DNA of 64,000 nucleotides from the NCBI RefSeq assembly GCF_003473485.1, contig NC_053049.1, forward strand, positions 13,082,001 through 13,146,000, given 5' to 3'. Numbering within the stretch: the stretch's first letter is position 1; each line of letters opens with the position of its first letter. The DNA comes from Medicago truncatula (Eukaryota > Streptophyta > Magnoliopsida > Fabales > Fabaceae). Below, piece after piece: positions 11,901 to 23,111 of the stretch. The position numbers and the translations under genes are program-made. The notes under the pieces are model-generated. The model saw nothing but the letters and a program-made list of their open reading frames with translations. It was not told the DNA's origin and searched no databases.

Positions 11901-12097
11901 TCTGTCATATTTTTGCTCCACTCCAAGGTTTGCAATGCCACCACAAAGTAGAGAGGTTCCAAGCACAAGAAGGTGGTTTGAAAGGATGGAACCTAAAAGA
12001 GAATACTTGACAACAGCAATTTGGTTGCTGCTAAGAGCAAATATTGCTACTATCAACTCAGTAATATTCCCAAATGTTGCATTAAGAAGCCCTCCAA
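11901..12097 (-). pseudogene. Captured CAX cation/proton exchanger exon
   Basis: On the minus strand an exon with intact borders (acceptor ATTATTACAG, donor GTAAGT) encodes [16 protein letters not shown] followed by [13 protein letters not shown] and the [12 protein letters not shown] motif. These are hallmark segments of vacuolar Ca2+/H+ antiporters (CAX), including the conserved GN.TEL ion-binding region. Only this exon is present; no other CAX exon was found nearby, so it cannot make a transporter. It lies in the same orientation as the Helitron. Confidence 0.85.
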
Positions 12098-12423
12098 CTG
12101 TAATAATAGAGAATGCATAAACATTTAGCTTCACATAATCAATTATATTTAGCTTAGTTCAAAATTAAACATTAATCAATGAGTTATGAACAATTTTATA
12201 TAATTGTAGTCCAACTAATTTGTTGGCAACATATAGCCAACTTTTTTCTTCCTTAGGTAAGGTTTATTTTGAAGCATATTTACATCATGTATACTTTTCA
12301 CAAAGGAAAAAATAATCTACAGATAAACCAAGTCCTGAATTCTTAATGTTCACAAGCTAAACATTAAACAAACAAAAGAAAGGAGATGCTATATAAGAAA
12401 AGTGAGTGTTTGCAAAGCATACC

Positions 12424-12626
12424 TAATTATTCATCACATAGAGAAACTCTACTTCTGGATAGCTGAGTGCAAGTGGAACAGTAACACCTCCACTAAACCA
12501 AGTCGCGAGTATTCCAGCAACAAATTTGGCAGACGGTTTCGCTACTATTCTTATTCGAGCTCCACCAAGATTTCCTTGGATTTCAATGCCATAAATAATT
12601 TGACTAAACGATTCTTTTGTACATAA
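12424..12626 (-). pseudogene. Captured AMP-binding enzyme exon (malonyl-CoA synthetase-like)
   Basis: The minus strand encodes G-A-R-I-R-I-V-A-K-P-S-A-K-F-V-A-G-I-L then W-F-S-G-G-V-T-V-P-L-A-L-S-Y-P-E-V-E. From memory this matches the N-terminal part of plant acyl-activating enzyme 13 (malonyl-CoA synthetase) and related AMP-binding ligases. A TAG codon precedes the possible donor GTATGC at 12423. The ATP-binding loop and the C-terminal domain are absent, so this is one captured exon. Confidence 0.75.
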
Positions 12627-12649
12627 GCAAGAATGTAGTACAACACTCA

Positions 12650-13785
12650 CATAGTTACAAACGCCCAGCTATAGACCAAGTATTCAGTTAACCTTAAATT
12701 TTTAGCAGATTGATAAAAACAGAATAACCTTAACTTTTATTCTCCTCAATTTTCTTATTTTCCTGCTTAAAAAAAGCACAACAAATTCAAGTTTAGCTAG
12801 CAAACTTAATTTTCAATATGAAAAGGAAACAATCCATATATAATGTAAAGATTGCCACCATAAAAAATAAATGATTGGTTTGCAACAATGGCAAGATCTT
12901 AAACCAAAATGTGTCTATCATGGTCTTTTTTCTTTAAGAAAATAACTATAACTATTATATAAATGAGTAAAAGATGTGCAGGTAAATTATTTTTGGAACT
13001 ATAAGTATTATTTCATTTCACACCAGTAGAAAAACATAGTCCAACACATGGGTGAAGAAATGAGGAGTAGAAAAACTAAACCTTGAAGGAGGAACTCTCA
13101 AATATGTGATTGGTGAAATCTTCCACACCAAGATTAAGAAGAGGTAAGCCAACCTGCACACACAACAAATGTTCAAATATAATTAAATGTCAATAAATTT
13201 TCAAAATAGATGAAAATGCAGAGAAATTTCATGGCACAAAAGGCAAAATCCAAAGTATATTTAGAAATGCACATGTAGCAAACAGAATCTGATTGAAACG
13301 TTGGTTCATGACACAAAACACAATCGAAAAATTCACAATCACTTACTTGAAATACCAAAATCGAACCGTCACAGTTACATTCTCTTTAGTTTTATGAGAA
13401 TCCAATGGCACAACCTCTAGATAAAACTGTTACGGTTTCTTACGCATCGACGAAGACGCCGGCGAACTTGGAGCGTGATTGGAGGCTCCATAAAACCATT
13501 TAGATGATGAAGTTGTTAAAGATGACAACAAATTCACACCTTTCGCTGCTTAAATCGATCTAAATCATTTTGATCACGTCGAACCTACAACAATCAACAA
13601 ATTTCAGTAAAATCATTTATAACAAAGAATCACTTATAAGATCATTGCTTCATTGCAAATTCGCACTTCCCATTCAAAAATTGATGACTGTCGAATCAGT
13701 GCAAATGTGAGATACAACCCTTTTAAAAACAAATAAACATCCAATTCAAAATAAAACCAAAATACTGTATAGTATATTAGATTAG
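12650..13785. other. Helitron interior without recognised gene
   Basis: Two less AT-rich blocks (about 13085-13160 and 13400-13490) look exon-like by composition and may be further captured pieces on the minus strand, but I could not recognise a family. Confidence 0.3.
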
Positions 13786-13786
13786 A

Positions 13787-14828
13787 TAAGGAAGCATATG
13801 ATATTCAATTAATTGACCAAAATCTCACGTATAATTCATGTGTCTTCGATCATGCTGCCTTGTTTAATTGTCCTACATAAAAGTTCTTTAACTTGAAATA
13901 AAAATGATAGATACACAATATATTCCATGATAAATTTTACTTTGCATTCAAGGATGAGTTCATATAAATGTGTAGAGGAATTTCTTGATCGTACACAACC
14001 AATATCAGCAAATATAGAAATGTCAATATATGACAAAGGCAACAAAAAAATGTCAATGACATTTTTTGTATAAAAATCAAGAACATTAATTTGGCCAATT
14101 TGTGGACACATGAGAAGATAAAATAAAAACAGTCATAATCTAAAAACAAACATGTGATTCAACTTATGAGTAAATGGAGAGTTATAAACTTAAATGGAGA
14201 GTTACATGGATTTATTGTTTGTATAAAGTTACATATTTCAATTAATCATCTTTCAAGTTCAATCTTTCCTAATTTTATCAATGTTCTATAGCTAGGAAAC
14301 TCTTTAGATCTCATTAATTTGTATCAAGATTTCCCTAAGCCTTATGAAGGGATTTAAGGGCTAGACTTGCTCCAACTGTCTACCAGTAGAGTTCTATGGT
14401 ATCAAGTATAATTTTTTTTTCCTTCAAAAAAAGAAGTATAATTTTTTTAGCAAAGACACGAAGTGAGCTTTTAATTAAATTTGTTTTGCTTATTAAGAAT
14501 TAGAAGTGAATGTGATCGTTGAAATCACATATTGTTATTGGAAATTCAAAGATTTTCTAATGTGATAAACTATCGAACTCTTATACATGAACCACCTTAG
14601 GTGGCATACACCCTTTTACACTCACACACATTTGTAACATGTGGCAAAAACATTGAAAGAAGAGATAAAAAAAGGGTGATGATATGATGTAAAATTACTA
14701 AAATACCCCTAACACATGAGGGTATACATAAGAGGTGTACGAAAAAGGATGTCTACCTATCTTTTTCCTAAACAATCTTGCTTATTAAATCACTTTTAAC
14801 ATTTACTTTGAATTTATTGTGCATATTA
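13787..14828. other. Gene-free stretch
   Basis: AT-rich. I see no supported gene, RNA or transposon end. Confidence 0.35.
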
Positions 14829-15400
14829 TGGTTAAATACGTAAAAATTATGTATAAATTAAAAGTAGTGATTAAAAGTTTGCGTTTAACATTTTAAATAT
14901 TATTTAATCTAATAATAAAGTATTAAAAAAATTAAAAGTGATTTTTAGAAGAAAAAAAAGGTAGTTAGTGTTATTTTTATTAAAAATAAAGGTAGTGAGT
15001 GTACATTAATATATGGCTCGAGTTGTTGACCATTAATATTTAAGTCAGAAAAAAATATTTTAGTCGAATTTCAATTTGGTAGCTCATTAACCCATTTGGG
15101 TGGAACGTCCGGTGTTTTCCTGAGAACTTAGTACGTGTTAATTAAAATAAAATATAGAGTTAAATATAAGTTTGGGTCCTATAAATATAAGGTTAAATAC
15201 ATAAAATTTATGTATAAATTAAAAATAGTGATTAAAACTTTGCGTTTAACATCTTAAATATTATTGAATCATATAGAAAAGTATTAAAAAAATAAAAGTG
15301 ATTTTTAGAGAAAAAAAAAATGTTCTTTCAAAATTAATATTTTAGTCGAATTCAATTTTGGTAGCTCATTAACTCATTTGGGTGGGTGTCATGGTGTTTT
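14829..15400. repeat. Direct duplication of a noncoding block
   Basis: A block from about 14829 to 15125 (starting GGTTAAATACGTAAAAATTA, ending in GGTAGCTCATTAACCCATTT) is repeated at about 15184-15400 with the same start and end phrases but a shorter centre. No coding content. Confidence 0.7.
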
Positions 15401-15767
15401 CTTTGGAATTTAGAGTGTAACTCTCTCAATATCTTAATTTTGATTCTTCCATTATCGGTTTTAATAGATTAGTTTGACTTCTTTAAAATAAAAATGATAG
15501 TTCATTAAATAAACAGATCGGCCATAGCCAACTTATTTATATTTGTTCATCCACCCATTTTTCCAGTTTAAACCTGGTCGAGTCACTCCATTTGACAACC
15601 CTTAAATATTAAAAATAGAGTATTTTCAGTACATCCATCTTTTAAGAAACTTTTTAATACAATAATTTTTTTCTTTTTTTAGGGACAAAAATAGTAGATA
15701 GAAGGAGGAAAAATAAAATGTATTGTAAATATGATTTCTCATTCTTATTACATGCCATAAAAGTTTA

Positions 15768-16884
15768 GAGGAATGATAACTGGACACAAATATTCTGACA
15801 CAATACAGACACCATATACACGGTTCCCAAATACACCATTTTTTATTTATTTCTTGGGTTAAATATGTTTTTAGTTCCTATAAATATACCATCTTTTCGT
15901 TTTAGTCCCTCTAAAATTTTCCTTCAACTTTTAGTCCCTTAAAATTTTTTCATCTTCACTTATGGTCCCTCTTTTAAAGTAAACTCATATATAGAATTAA
16001 TATTTTTTAATGAAATTTTCCAGAAAAATTTATAATATTATAAGAATTTCTCTCAAAAGAATTTAGAATTTTTTAACAAAATATGAATTTTTATATTTTT
16101 GAAGGTTAAAAATTCATATTTAATTTGTGTTTTTGCTAAAAAATTATAGTTTTTTTTGGGAATTTTTTTTACAATATTCTTAACATTTATGCACAATTTC
16201 ATTTAAAAATACAAAAATTAACTTAAAAATAGGGACCAAAAGTAATGGTTGAAAATTTTATAGGGACTAAAAACATATTTAACCCTTATTTCTTTTATCC
16301 TATTTCTCTCTATGTACTATCACCTTTCTCTCTCCTTGCGCAACTCTGTCTCATCTCCGGCCACCGTCCACCGCAGAATTTTCCTTTATCATCGGCGTCT
16401 CTCTTACCAACGTCACTCCTCTCTCTCAGCGGTGTCCCTTCTTTCTCACTGGTGTTCTGTCTCTCTCTCTCTCTCCTCACCACGTCGTTTTCCCACCAAC
16501 ACAGCTTTCTACTCCTACCCGTCGTTCATCCTTCACCGGCTTTCATTGCACTGCGGAGTTCTACTTCCATCGCCATAGAAAGTTGTAGATCTGGTGATGG
16601 GGTGGAGGACCTAAGACAGACGGTGAGGGGAGAGAAGACAGACCACAAATCAGATTGCAATAGAAGAAGGAGGGGAGGCCACTCAGGTCGCGGGAGAGGA
16701 GAGAACAAGGTGGTCGGTGTTCAAGCCAGTGACGAGAGAGAAAAGAGGCAAAACGCGCAGAGCAAAGAGAAGGAAGAGAGTAGACTGTGTTTTACAAAAT
16801 TACCCTTGTTTTATTGTTGAAATGTCACAAATACCCTTGGTGTTGTATTTGTGTCAAATAATATGTGTTCGTTTATCATTTCTG
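15768..16884. mobile_element. Mutator-type element (outer), possible Pack-MULE
   Basis: Flanked by perfect 9-bp duplications AAAAGTTTA (15759-15767 and 16885-16893). Ends are inverted: left GAGGAATGATAAC, right complement CAGAAATGATAAAC, followed on both sides by further matching ACACA and TGACACAAATAC phrases. It contains a younger nested element (15856-16285). The interior at about 16310-16790 is much richer in G+C than the surroundings and can be read as protein in several frames, so it might be captured host sequence. No transposase is present. Confidence 0.8.
15856..16285. mobile_element. Mutator-type MITE nested in the outer element
   Basis: A 430-bp element with inverted ends GGGTTAAATATGTTTTTAGT and its complement at 16266-16285, between perfect 9-bp duplications TTATTTCTT (15847-15855 and 16286-16294). 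The GGTTAAATATGTTTTTxGTCCCT type of end is a familiar dispersed repeat in legume DNA. Confidence 0.9.
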
Positions 16885-17155
16885 AAAAGTTTAACTACCA
16901 AAAGAGTCTTAAAAGGCATCACCGAATCACAACCGTTCATTACTTAGATATCAAACACCTCTCATCAAAACATTGCACGAGCCTTCATTAGGTTGGTTCT
17001 TTGTTTTCCATGTTTTTCTGATTGAAACCCATTTTCAATTCACACAAATTGTATCGAAAGTTTGCATCTTGACCAACTGGGTCTCTTCCAATACCTTCAG
17101 ATTTTGTTGGGTCTATTTTGTTTTTGTGTTTTGTTTTTGTATAATTTTTGAAGCT

Positions 17156-20100
17156 ATGGAAGCTTATAAGAGATGGGTCAGACAGAACAAAGATTATGTT
17201 CACTCGTTGGAGTCTTTGGCAAATGTAAGTTTATGTTTTTCATTAATAATATTGTTTTGTTTAATTCAATTTAATCATTTTGTTGTTTAAATTTACCTGT
17301 CATATTCAACTTTCAAGAAAGGTCATGCTTTTGTGTTGTTACAATTAAACTGACACGAACACCGGACAACAGACACCAAATACGACCACCGACACATAGA
17401 CACTACTAATAATTAGTAATTTAAGAAAGTAGAAATGATTAAATGTACAGTGTTTTGCTGGTGTACCTGAATTCTATAAAGCAGTGACATATACACCAGA
17501 CACCAAATACGACCACTGACACGGAGACACTGATATTGATTAGTAATTTAAGAAAGTAGAAATGATTAAATGTGCTCAGTGGTTTGTTTGTGTACATTAA
17601 TACTAAAGTGCTGGTGCTACATAGGTAGTTATTACTTGTTGCAAAAGGGTAAAACAAGAGTTAGAGGAAAATGGTGATTCTGTTATGGATTTTGTTGATT
17701 GATGGTTTTGGCTAGTGTTGGATTAAGTGCTATGTTATGATGGATTTTTCGCTGATAATCACGAATTTGCTATTTCCTTCATGAAGTCTAACTATTTCGC
17801 ATTTTGTAATTTGAATATCAACTGAAAATGGTACAATCCATATCATAGAAATTCGACTAAGTTTTAAGTGTGTTGTTGACTGCCTAACACAACTCTCCTT
17901 TTATTTGGGCTTGGTACCGGCTATGCATATTGAGGTTTAAAATAGGCAGGACAACTGAAAATGGTAGCTTAAAACAAAGTGGTGATATTTGAACAACTAA
18001 TTGAAAAAACTTTTGTGACAACTTTCATTTTCTCTCTTTATTGGTCAAAAGCAATAGAGAGAGAAAAAGGAAGAGAGAATAGGAACATAATGTGAGTATG
18101 AGAAAGTGAGTTGTCAAAAAGTGGTTGTACAAATAAAATTTCTCTAAAACAAATTAAACAGCTAGTTTTCTGTCATTGTGATTGTTACATTGCTAAAAGA
18201 TTGTTGTATATGAGCTTTTGTACACCACTTTTCATCTTATATGGACACCTGACACATTTTAAGAAAATTGAAGTGACTGGAATATTGTTAGCCTATAAAA
18301 ACGAATGCACAACATGTTCTATGATTTCTGGTTTGATCCTGCTTGTAATAATCAAAACCAGCCCGTATTGTTTACCAAAAACACCGGTAAACAAATGTAT
18401 CATGCTGGTGTCCGGTGCAACTTCAATATGAAGTTTTGGTGCCTCATAGCTAGTAATTACTTGTTGGCTGTTGCAACATCTATAAATGCACACGAGTAAC
18501 CAAAAAATCAGAGGAAACTGATGACTCTGCTGTGAATTTTGTGGTTTGATAGTTTTAGCTATTGTTGCATTAAGTGGTATCTTATTATGGTCTTTTGCCG
18601 ATAACCACGATTCCGCCATTTCCTTCATAAAGTCTAATTATTTGGCTTTTTATAATTTGAATATCAACTGAAAATGGAATCTTAAAACAAACAAACAACC
18701 AGTTTTCTGTGCTTGTTATTGTTCGTTTAAACAAGTCTGTGGTATGTCATGGAGGACACTGTTAGAAGATTGTTTTATATGAGCATTTGTACACCACTTT
18801 TCATCTTATATAGACACCCAACACCTGATATGAGACTGACACGTAGATACATATAATAATGTTAAGAAATAAAAGTGACTTGAATATATATGTTGGTGTC
18901 AGATGCAACTTCAATATGAAGTGTTGGTGACTCGTGGCTAGTCATTACGTTTTGCAATTTCAATAACTGCACTAGAGTAACCCAAAATCAGAGGAAAATT
19001 GTGATTCTGCTATGAATTTTGTTGTTTGATAGTTTTAGCTATTGTTGCATTAAGTGCTATCTTATGCTGTATTTTCTTGCTGGTAATCAAGATTTCTCCA
19101 TTTCCTTCATAGACTAACAATTTAGCGATTTGTAACTTGAATATCAACTGAAAATTGAATTTTAAAACAAATTAAACTAGTATGATGTGATTGTGATTGT
19201 TATTGTCTGTTTGAACAATCTATGAAGGCCTTTGTTGAAACATTGTTGTATATTAGCTTTTGCAGACCACTTGTTATCTTATTTGTTGATTGAAAATGTG
19301 GACAGGGATTGACATGGCTTCTTCCGGAACGGTTTTCTGAATCAGAGATTGGACCAGAAGCAGGTTTTGTGAATTTTTGGTAACTTTTGGCTACTACTTT
19401 TGAATTAAAATTAGTATAACTTATAAGACTCTCAATTTAAGTAATTAAACAAGTGGCAAATGACTTAAGTTTTATAAAAAAAAGGGTAACCCGGTGCACT
19501 AGAGCTCCCGCATATGCAGGGTCCGGGAAGGGGTCCCACCATTTGGTGTATTGTACGCAGCCTTACCCTGTTTTACACAAGAGGCTGTTTCCAGGACTTG
19601 AACCCGTGACCTTTCAGTCACATGACAACAACTTTACCAGTTGCGCCAAGGTTACCCCTCTAAAAAAAAACAGAAGGAGCTCAGAGGTATATTTATCATC
19701 CAGTTTTTCATGTTACCCAACACCACAAGCTCATTCAGTGGTTGCACCAGCCGGGAATCGAACCCGGGTCTGTACCGTGGCAGGGTACTATTCTACCACT
19801 AGACCACTGGTGCTTTGTTAATTAGTTGTAATTGATTTCAGTTTCAGTTGGTCACAAAATGGGAAGAAAAATAAAATAAGACTGTGTTATCGCAAAATAA
19901 AAGCTTCTATCAACAATTATATGTTAATATTGATCTTCAAAATGCTAACTTGGAAAAAGAAAAGACTTAACTGAGCATTGTGCCTTCATAGATTCCTGTT
20001 TTGAATTTCCGACTGATATTACGTTCTTCTAGTTTAGTAGTTTAACAACATTGTCTTTGAGACTAAACAAGCTGTGGTTGTCTTATAGTATATTCATTAT

Positions 20101-21838
20101 TATTATTTTGATATTATAGACACATGCACCTTGCTGAAAATATCTATGATTTCATGTAGTGACAACCATTCTCGGAATCGTCACAGCTATCAATGAACAT
20201 ATAATTGATAGTGCTCCTAACCAAAATATTACAGGCTCTGTTGAGCCTCATTCATTTCCTTATCCATTATGCTTATCTGCATTAAAGGATCTGGAAACGT
20301 TAGTCGAAGTCGTGGCACAACATTACTATGGCGATGATAAGAAATGGAATTTCCTTGCTGTTACCGAAGCAACCAAGTAAGTAATATAATGTGATTTAGC
20401 ATATTTTCCTTCGGATGTCATTACATATCTCTAGTCATCGATCTGTTTTATCTTATTATCTTGAGTTACTCTAACTCAGGGTACTGGTTCGGTTATCTTT
20501 GTTTCGAAAGAGTGGATATAAAATGTTGTTACACGGAGGCGAGACATCTAATGAAGTGATGCATTCAAACGGCTCGACTTCACAACACACTACAGCCATA
20601 AACCCGAAAGGGCGTTACAATCCTGGAACAAACCCGTGGAATCTGGAAGGAAGAGCATTGTCTGCTTTAAGCCAATTCGGAGAAAAGGCAAGGATGGTGT
20701 CAGAACCAGTGTGGTTACGTAGGGTTCATCACCAACAAGCAATTATGGAGCCCACTGGTAATCCGTTCTAAAGATGCTTTTATCACCATTCTGTTATGGA
20801 ATAGATTATACTTACAAGGATTTAAGTAGTATGCAGAGGTAGTTAAACTTTTTTACGCGTGCATTAATTAAATTACCTCTCACCATGTAGATAGTTGTAG
20901 AGATATTTTAGGAACAAATATAACAAAGTGATATCATGATATGATTTTATCGGATACACGTGTGAAGAAGTTTTACACTGTCAATGTATAGAATTAATCT
21001 CAAATTACAATTCATGCGAAATTCCACTAATACTTGTTTTCCACTACATTGTTACAGCTCCAAGGGTAGTGAAACCTACACTTTCCACCATATTATCAAA
21101 AAAGGGTCTTCGTGGAGCTTTCTTTTTAATTGGAGAAGTTCTATTTATTACTAGGCCACTTATTTATGTTTTATTTATTCGGAAATATGGTACTCGATCG
21201 TGGACCCCTTGGTTCCTTTCACTGGCTATTGATTGCATATCAAACAGTATTCTCTCACTTGTTACAACGACAGCAGCGGGTGAAAATCAGAAAATGATTC
21301 ATCTTTCTGCTCCAGAAAAAGACGAGGTTTGTGTTTCTTTAGGCTTTGAGCCTTACTACATACAATGCTCTCAGCTTGAAGAGCTAATGCTGAAATGGTT
21401 TTGCTTCAGGTTAAACGAAGAAAGATGTTATTTGTACTTTACCTAATGAGAGATCCATTTTTCAGCAAATATACTAGGTACCGATGATCTAACATTCTGC
21501 TCTCACATTTTGTATACCTTTCACTTATTTTAAACTATACATTTTGCAATATGCCACTTCTAAGTAGGAAAATATACGAAACTAAAAATTCTCTGCCTAA
21601 TTTTGTAGGCGAAAACTCGAAAGCACGGAGAAAGTTTTGGAACCTATACCTGTCATAGGATTTCTTACAGGTGTGCTTGATATTTATATATTTCCTTTTG
21701 TTACCCTATTTCTGCATCTTAGCTTAGTAGACTACTTTGAATATCTGATATGTTTTTCTTAATATATTTGTTGCAGCGAAAATTGTTGAGCTTACGATTG
21801 GAGCTCAAACACGTTACACTTACATGTCAGGATCATGA
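17156..21838 (+). CDS. PEX16: Peroxisome biogenesis protein 16
   Basis: Eight coding exons: 17156-17224, 19306-19363, 20160-20376, 20480-20757, 21058-21326, 21410-21477, 21609-21670 and 21777-21838, all with GT-AG borders; 360 residues, against 367 for Arabidopsis PEX16/SSE1. The start M-E-A-Y-K-R-W-V-R is the plant PEX16 N-terminus, followed by W-L-L-P-E-R-F and later W-x-L-E-G-R-A-L-S-A-L. A hydrophobic segment at about residues 227-247 (G-A-F-F-L-I-G-E-V-L-F) and another following R-K-Y-G-T-R-S-W fit the membrane spans of the family. PEX16 is a peroxisome/ER membrane protein that helps recruit peroxisomal membrane proteins; in Arabidopsis its loss disturbs peroxisomes and seed oil and protein bodies. 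Introns 1 (2.1 kb) and 2 (0.8 kb) are swollen by repeats. All splice phases agree; the gene looks intact. Confidence 0.95.
17297..19250. repeat. Triplicated block in PEX16 intron 1
   Basis: A long noncoding block occurs three times in direct orientation. Shared phrases are TTGAATATCAACTGAAAAT (near 17811, 18657, 19137), GATTCTGCTATGAATTTTGT-type sequence (17673, 18520, 19001) and CACCACTTTTCATCTTATAT (18220, 18790; degraded at 19265). The first block carries a MITE. A shorter unit (ACACCAAATACGACCAC) is itself doubled near 17373 and 17495, and a related piece lies near 38598. Confidence 0.8.
17979..18144. mobile_element. Mutator-type MITE, family X (copy 3), in PEX16 intron 1
   Basis: Flanked by perfect 9-bp duplications TAAAACAAA (17970-17978 and 18145-18153). 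The right end GTACAAATAAAATTTCTC is the complement of the family start. Reverse orientation relative to copies 1 and 2. Confidence 0.8.
19484..19660 (-). mobile_element. Au-type SINE in PEX16 intron 2
   Basis: On the minus strand the element begins GAGGGGTAACCTTGGCGCAA (A-box region), has a tRNA-like B box GGTTCAAGTCC, and continues to GCACCGGGTTACCC followed by a T run (plus-strand A run at 19476-19483). This order of phrases and the short T tail match the plant Au SINE as I know it. Length about 177 bp. It contributes misleading open frames but no gene. Confidence 0.85.
19743..19813 (-). tRNA. tRNA-Gly (anticodon GCC)
   Basis: A complete cloverleaf on the minus strand, 71 nt: acceptor stem GCACCAG/CTGGTGC, D arm GTCTAGTGGTAGAAT, anticodon stem GTACC/GGTAC around CT-GCC-AC, T arm CCGGG-TTCGATT-CCCGG, discriminator A. 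Internal A and B boxes are intact. It lies in intron 2 of PEX16, antisense to it. No T4 stop directly follows on the minus strand; the nearest run is the A tract at about 19662-19670 on the plus strand, so the primary transcript may carry a long trailer. Confidence 0.92.
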
Positions 21839-22550
21839 TACAAAATCCAAAAGAAATACCTCTTTGCCCTCCAAAATTGAGGGAATATATTCTCACTATG
21901 CTATGCTGCCACACTAAGTTTTGTTCCTGAATTTTTTTCAAATGAAGAAGACATATCGAATTTGATGCTATTATGATTGAAAAGCAAGAAACAAGCAAGT
22001 GCGGGACAAGTTGTTTACAAGAATAGCTCAACTATCAACAATTGGATAGTATAAATTTGGAGATTTTGTTTCACTCCTACAACATTTGCGGTTGTTTATA
22101 ATAACAGCAGTAACAAAATACTACATCAAGTTCACCAGCTAAAATATTAAATTCTTAAATCTTGTTTACTGCTTCATCAAGTTCATCCTCAATGACATGT
22201 CAAGGTAAGATGAATGTATTACACATAAATTTCATCAAAATAGCGTTAATATCTTAATCACTTGTCGCAGAAACTTCAATTCATTTAATTGGCATCAAGT
22301 CACACAAATTTGAACAAATCTATAAACAGAAAATAGAATACATGATAGAAACCGATTAAAGAGTAAATTTGATCCCGATTTTGCAGAAAATCTCATAGCT
22401 GGCATATAACTTCTTCGATATCCATCCCTCAAAAAAAAAAAAAAAAACTTCTTGGATATCCCAAAATCATATAAATTCAAGTAAACTCTTGTATACTATT
22501 TTGCACTAACTCATAGTAACGCTGCCAAGCCAGTTACAAATTCCTAAAAG
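21839..22550. other. PEX16 3' region, no further gene
   Basis: Presumed 3' UTR of PEX16 followed by AT-rich DNA with an A tract at about 22430-22447. No other exon recognised. Confidence 0.4.
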
Positions 22551-23103
22551 TAGGCATGTCAGTAATACCAATACCTGCAAGCACCCGCCCAAACCAACTT
22601 GATTTGACGGTGTTTCTCCATTTTGGTTGGGTTTGGGTATGAGTTTTGGTTTTCGTCGATTTCACGGGATTGATAAATAGATGTAGAAAACCACTTTATC
22701 ATATTTTTTATATAAATAGAAACCCAAACCCTAATTTATTTCATTCATGAGTCTTCTTTGTTTGTTAGACGAATTTCACTTATCTGAGTTCTCTCTATTT
22801 TATTTCAACATCTCACACCATCGGTTTCTCTCACCATAGTCATTCGATCATCATTTTCTTTTTTTGCTGGATAATGCATTACACCATTGTGTTCGGAGGC
22901 TAAAAAATACTTCTTTTTTATTTAAAATAACTATTCATTCCAGGAACGGGGACGGGCGGAGATACCTGAACCGTCAAGGATGGAGATGAAATTGAATTTC
23001 TCATCATCGTCGGGTATAGATAGAGTAACATGTAAATATAAGATTCGAGGATAGGAACAGGGAAGATAAAACTTGTTTCCATCCCGTTTTATCGTCATGC
23101 CTG
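22551..23103. mobile_element. hAT-type non-autonomous element
   Basis: Perfect 8-bp flanking duplication CCTAAAAG (22543-22550 and 23104-23111), the hAT length. Short inverted ends TAGGCATG and CATGCCTG, with further mirrored phrases inside (CACCCGCCC near the left, GGGGACGGGCGGA in the right half). No transposase. Confidence 0.8.
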
Positions 23104-23111
23104 CCTAAAAG

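Larger units (their letters stand above)
10190..13786 (-). mobile_element. Probable non-autonomous Helitron with captured gene pieces
   Basis: Read on the minus strand, the 3' end shows a short GC-rich hairpin (10199-10219, CCCATGC-GAA-GCACGGG, one G-T pair) followed a few bases later by CTAG (10190-10193) and a host T, the classical Helitron terminus. A fitting 5' end is A then TCTAATCTAATATAC at 13786-13772. Helitrons leave no target duplication and insert between A and T, which fits both borders. Inside lie pieces of at least three unrelated genes (CAX, AMP-binding enzyme, GH17), typical of gene-capturing Helitrons. No RepHel helicase was seen, so it would be non-autonomous. The 3' end is well supported; the 5' end is inferred. 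Confidence 0.65.

Noticed and set aside
16245..16820. 191-residue open frame with Ser/Leu-rich sequence
   Set aside because: It begins inside the nested MITE and runs into the core of the outer Mutator element, crossing a transposon border with a visible 9-bp duplication. Overlapping open frames exist in other phases, as expected from composition.
19453..19821. 122-residue open frame in PEX16 intron 2
   Set aside because: It is made entirely of antisense SINE and tRNA-Gly sequence; the apparent GNRTRV peptide is the tRNA T arm read backwards.
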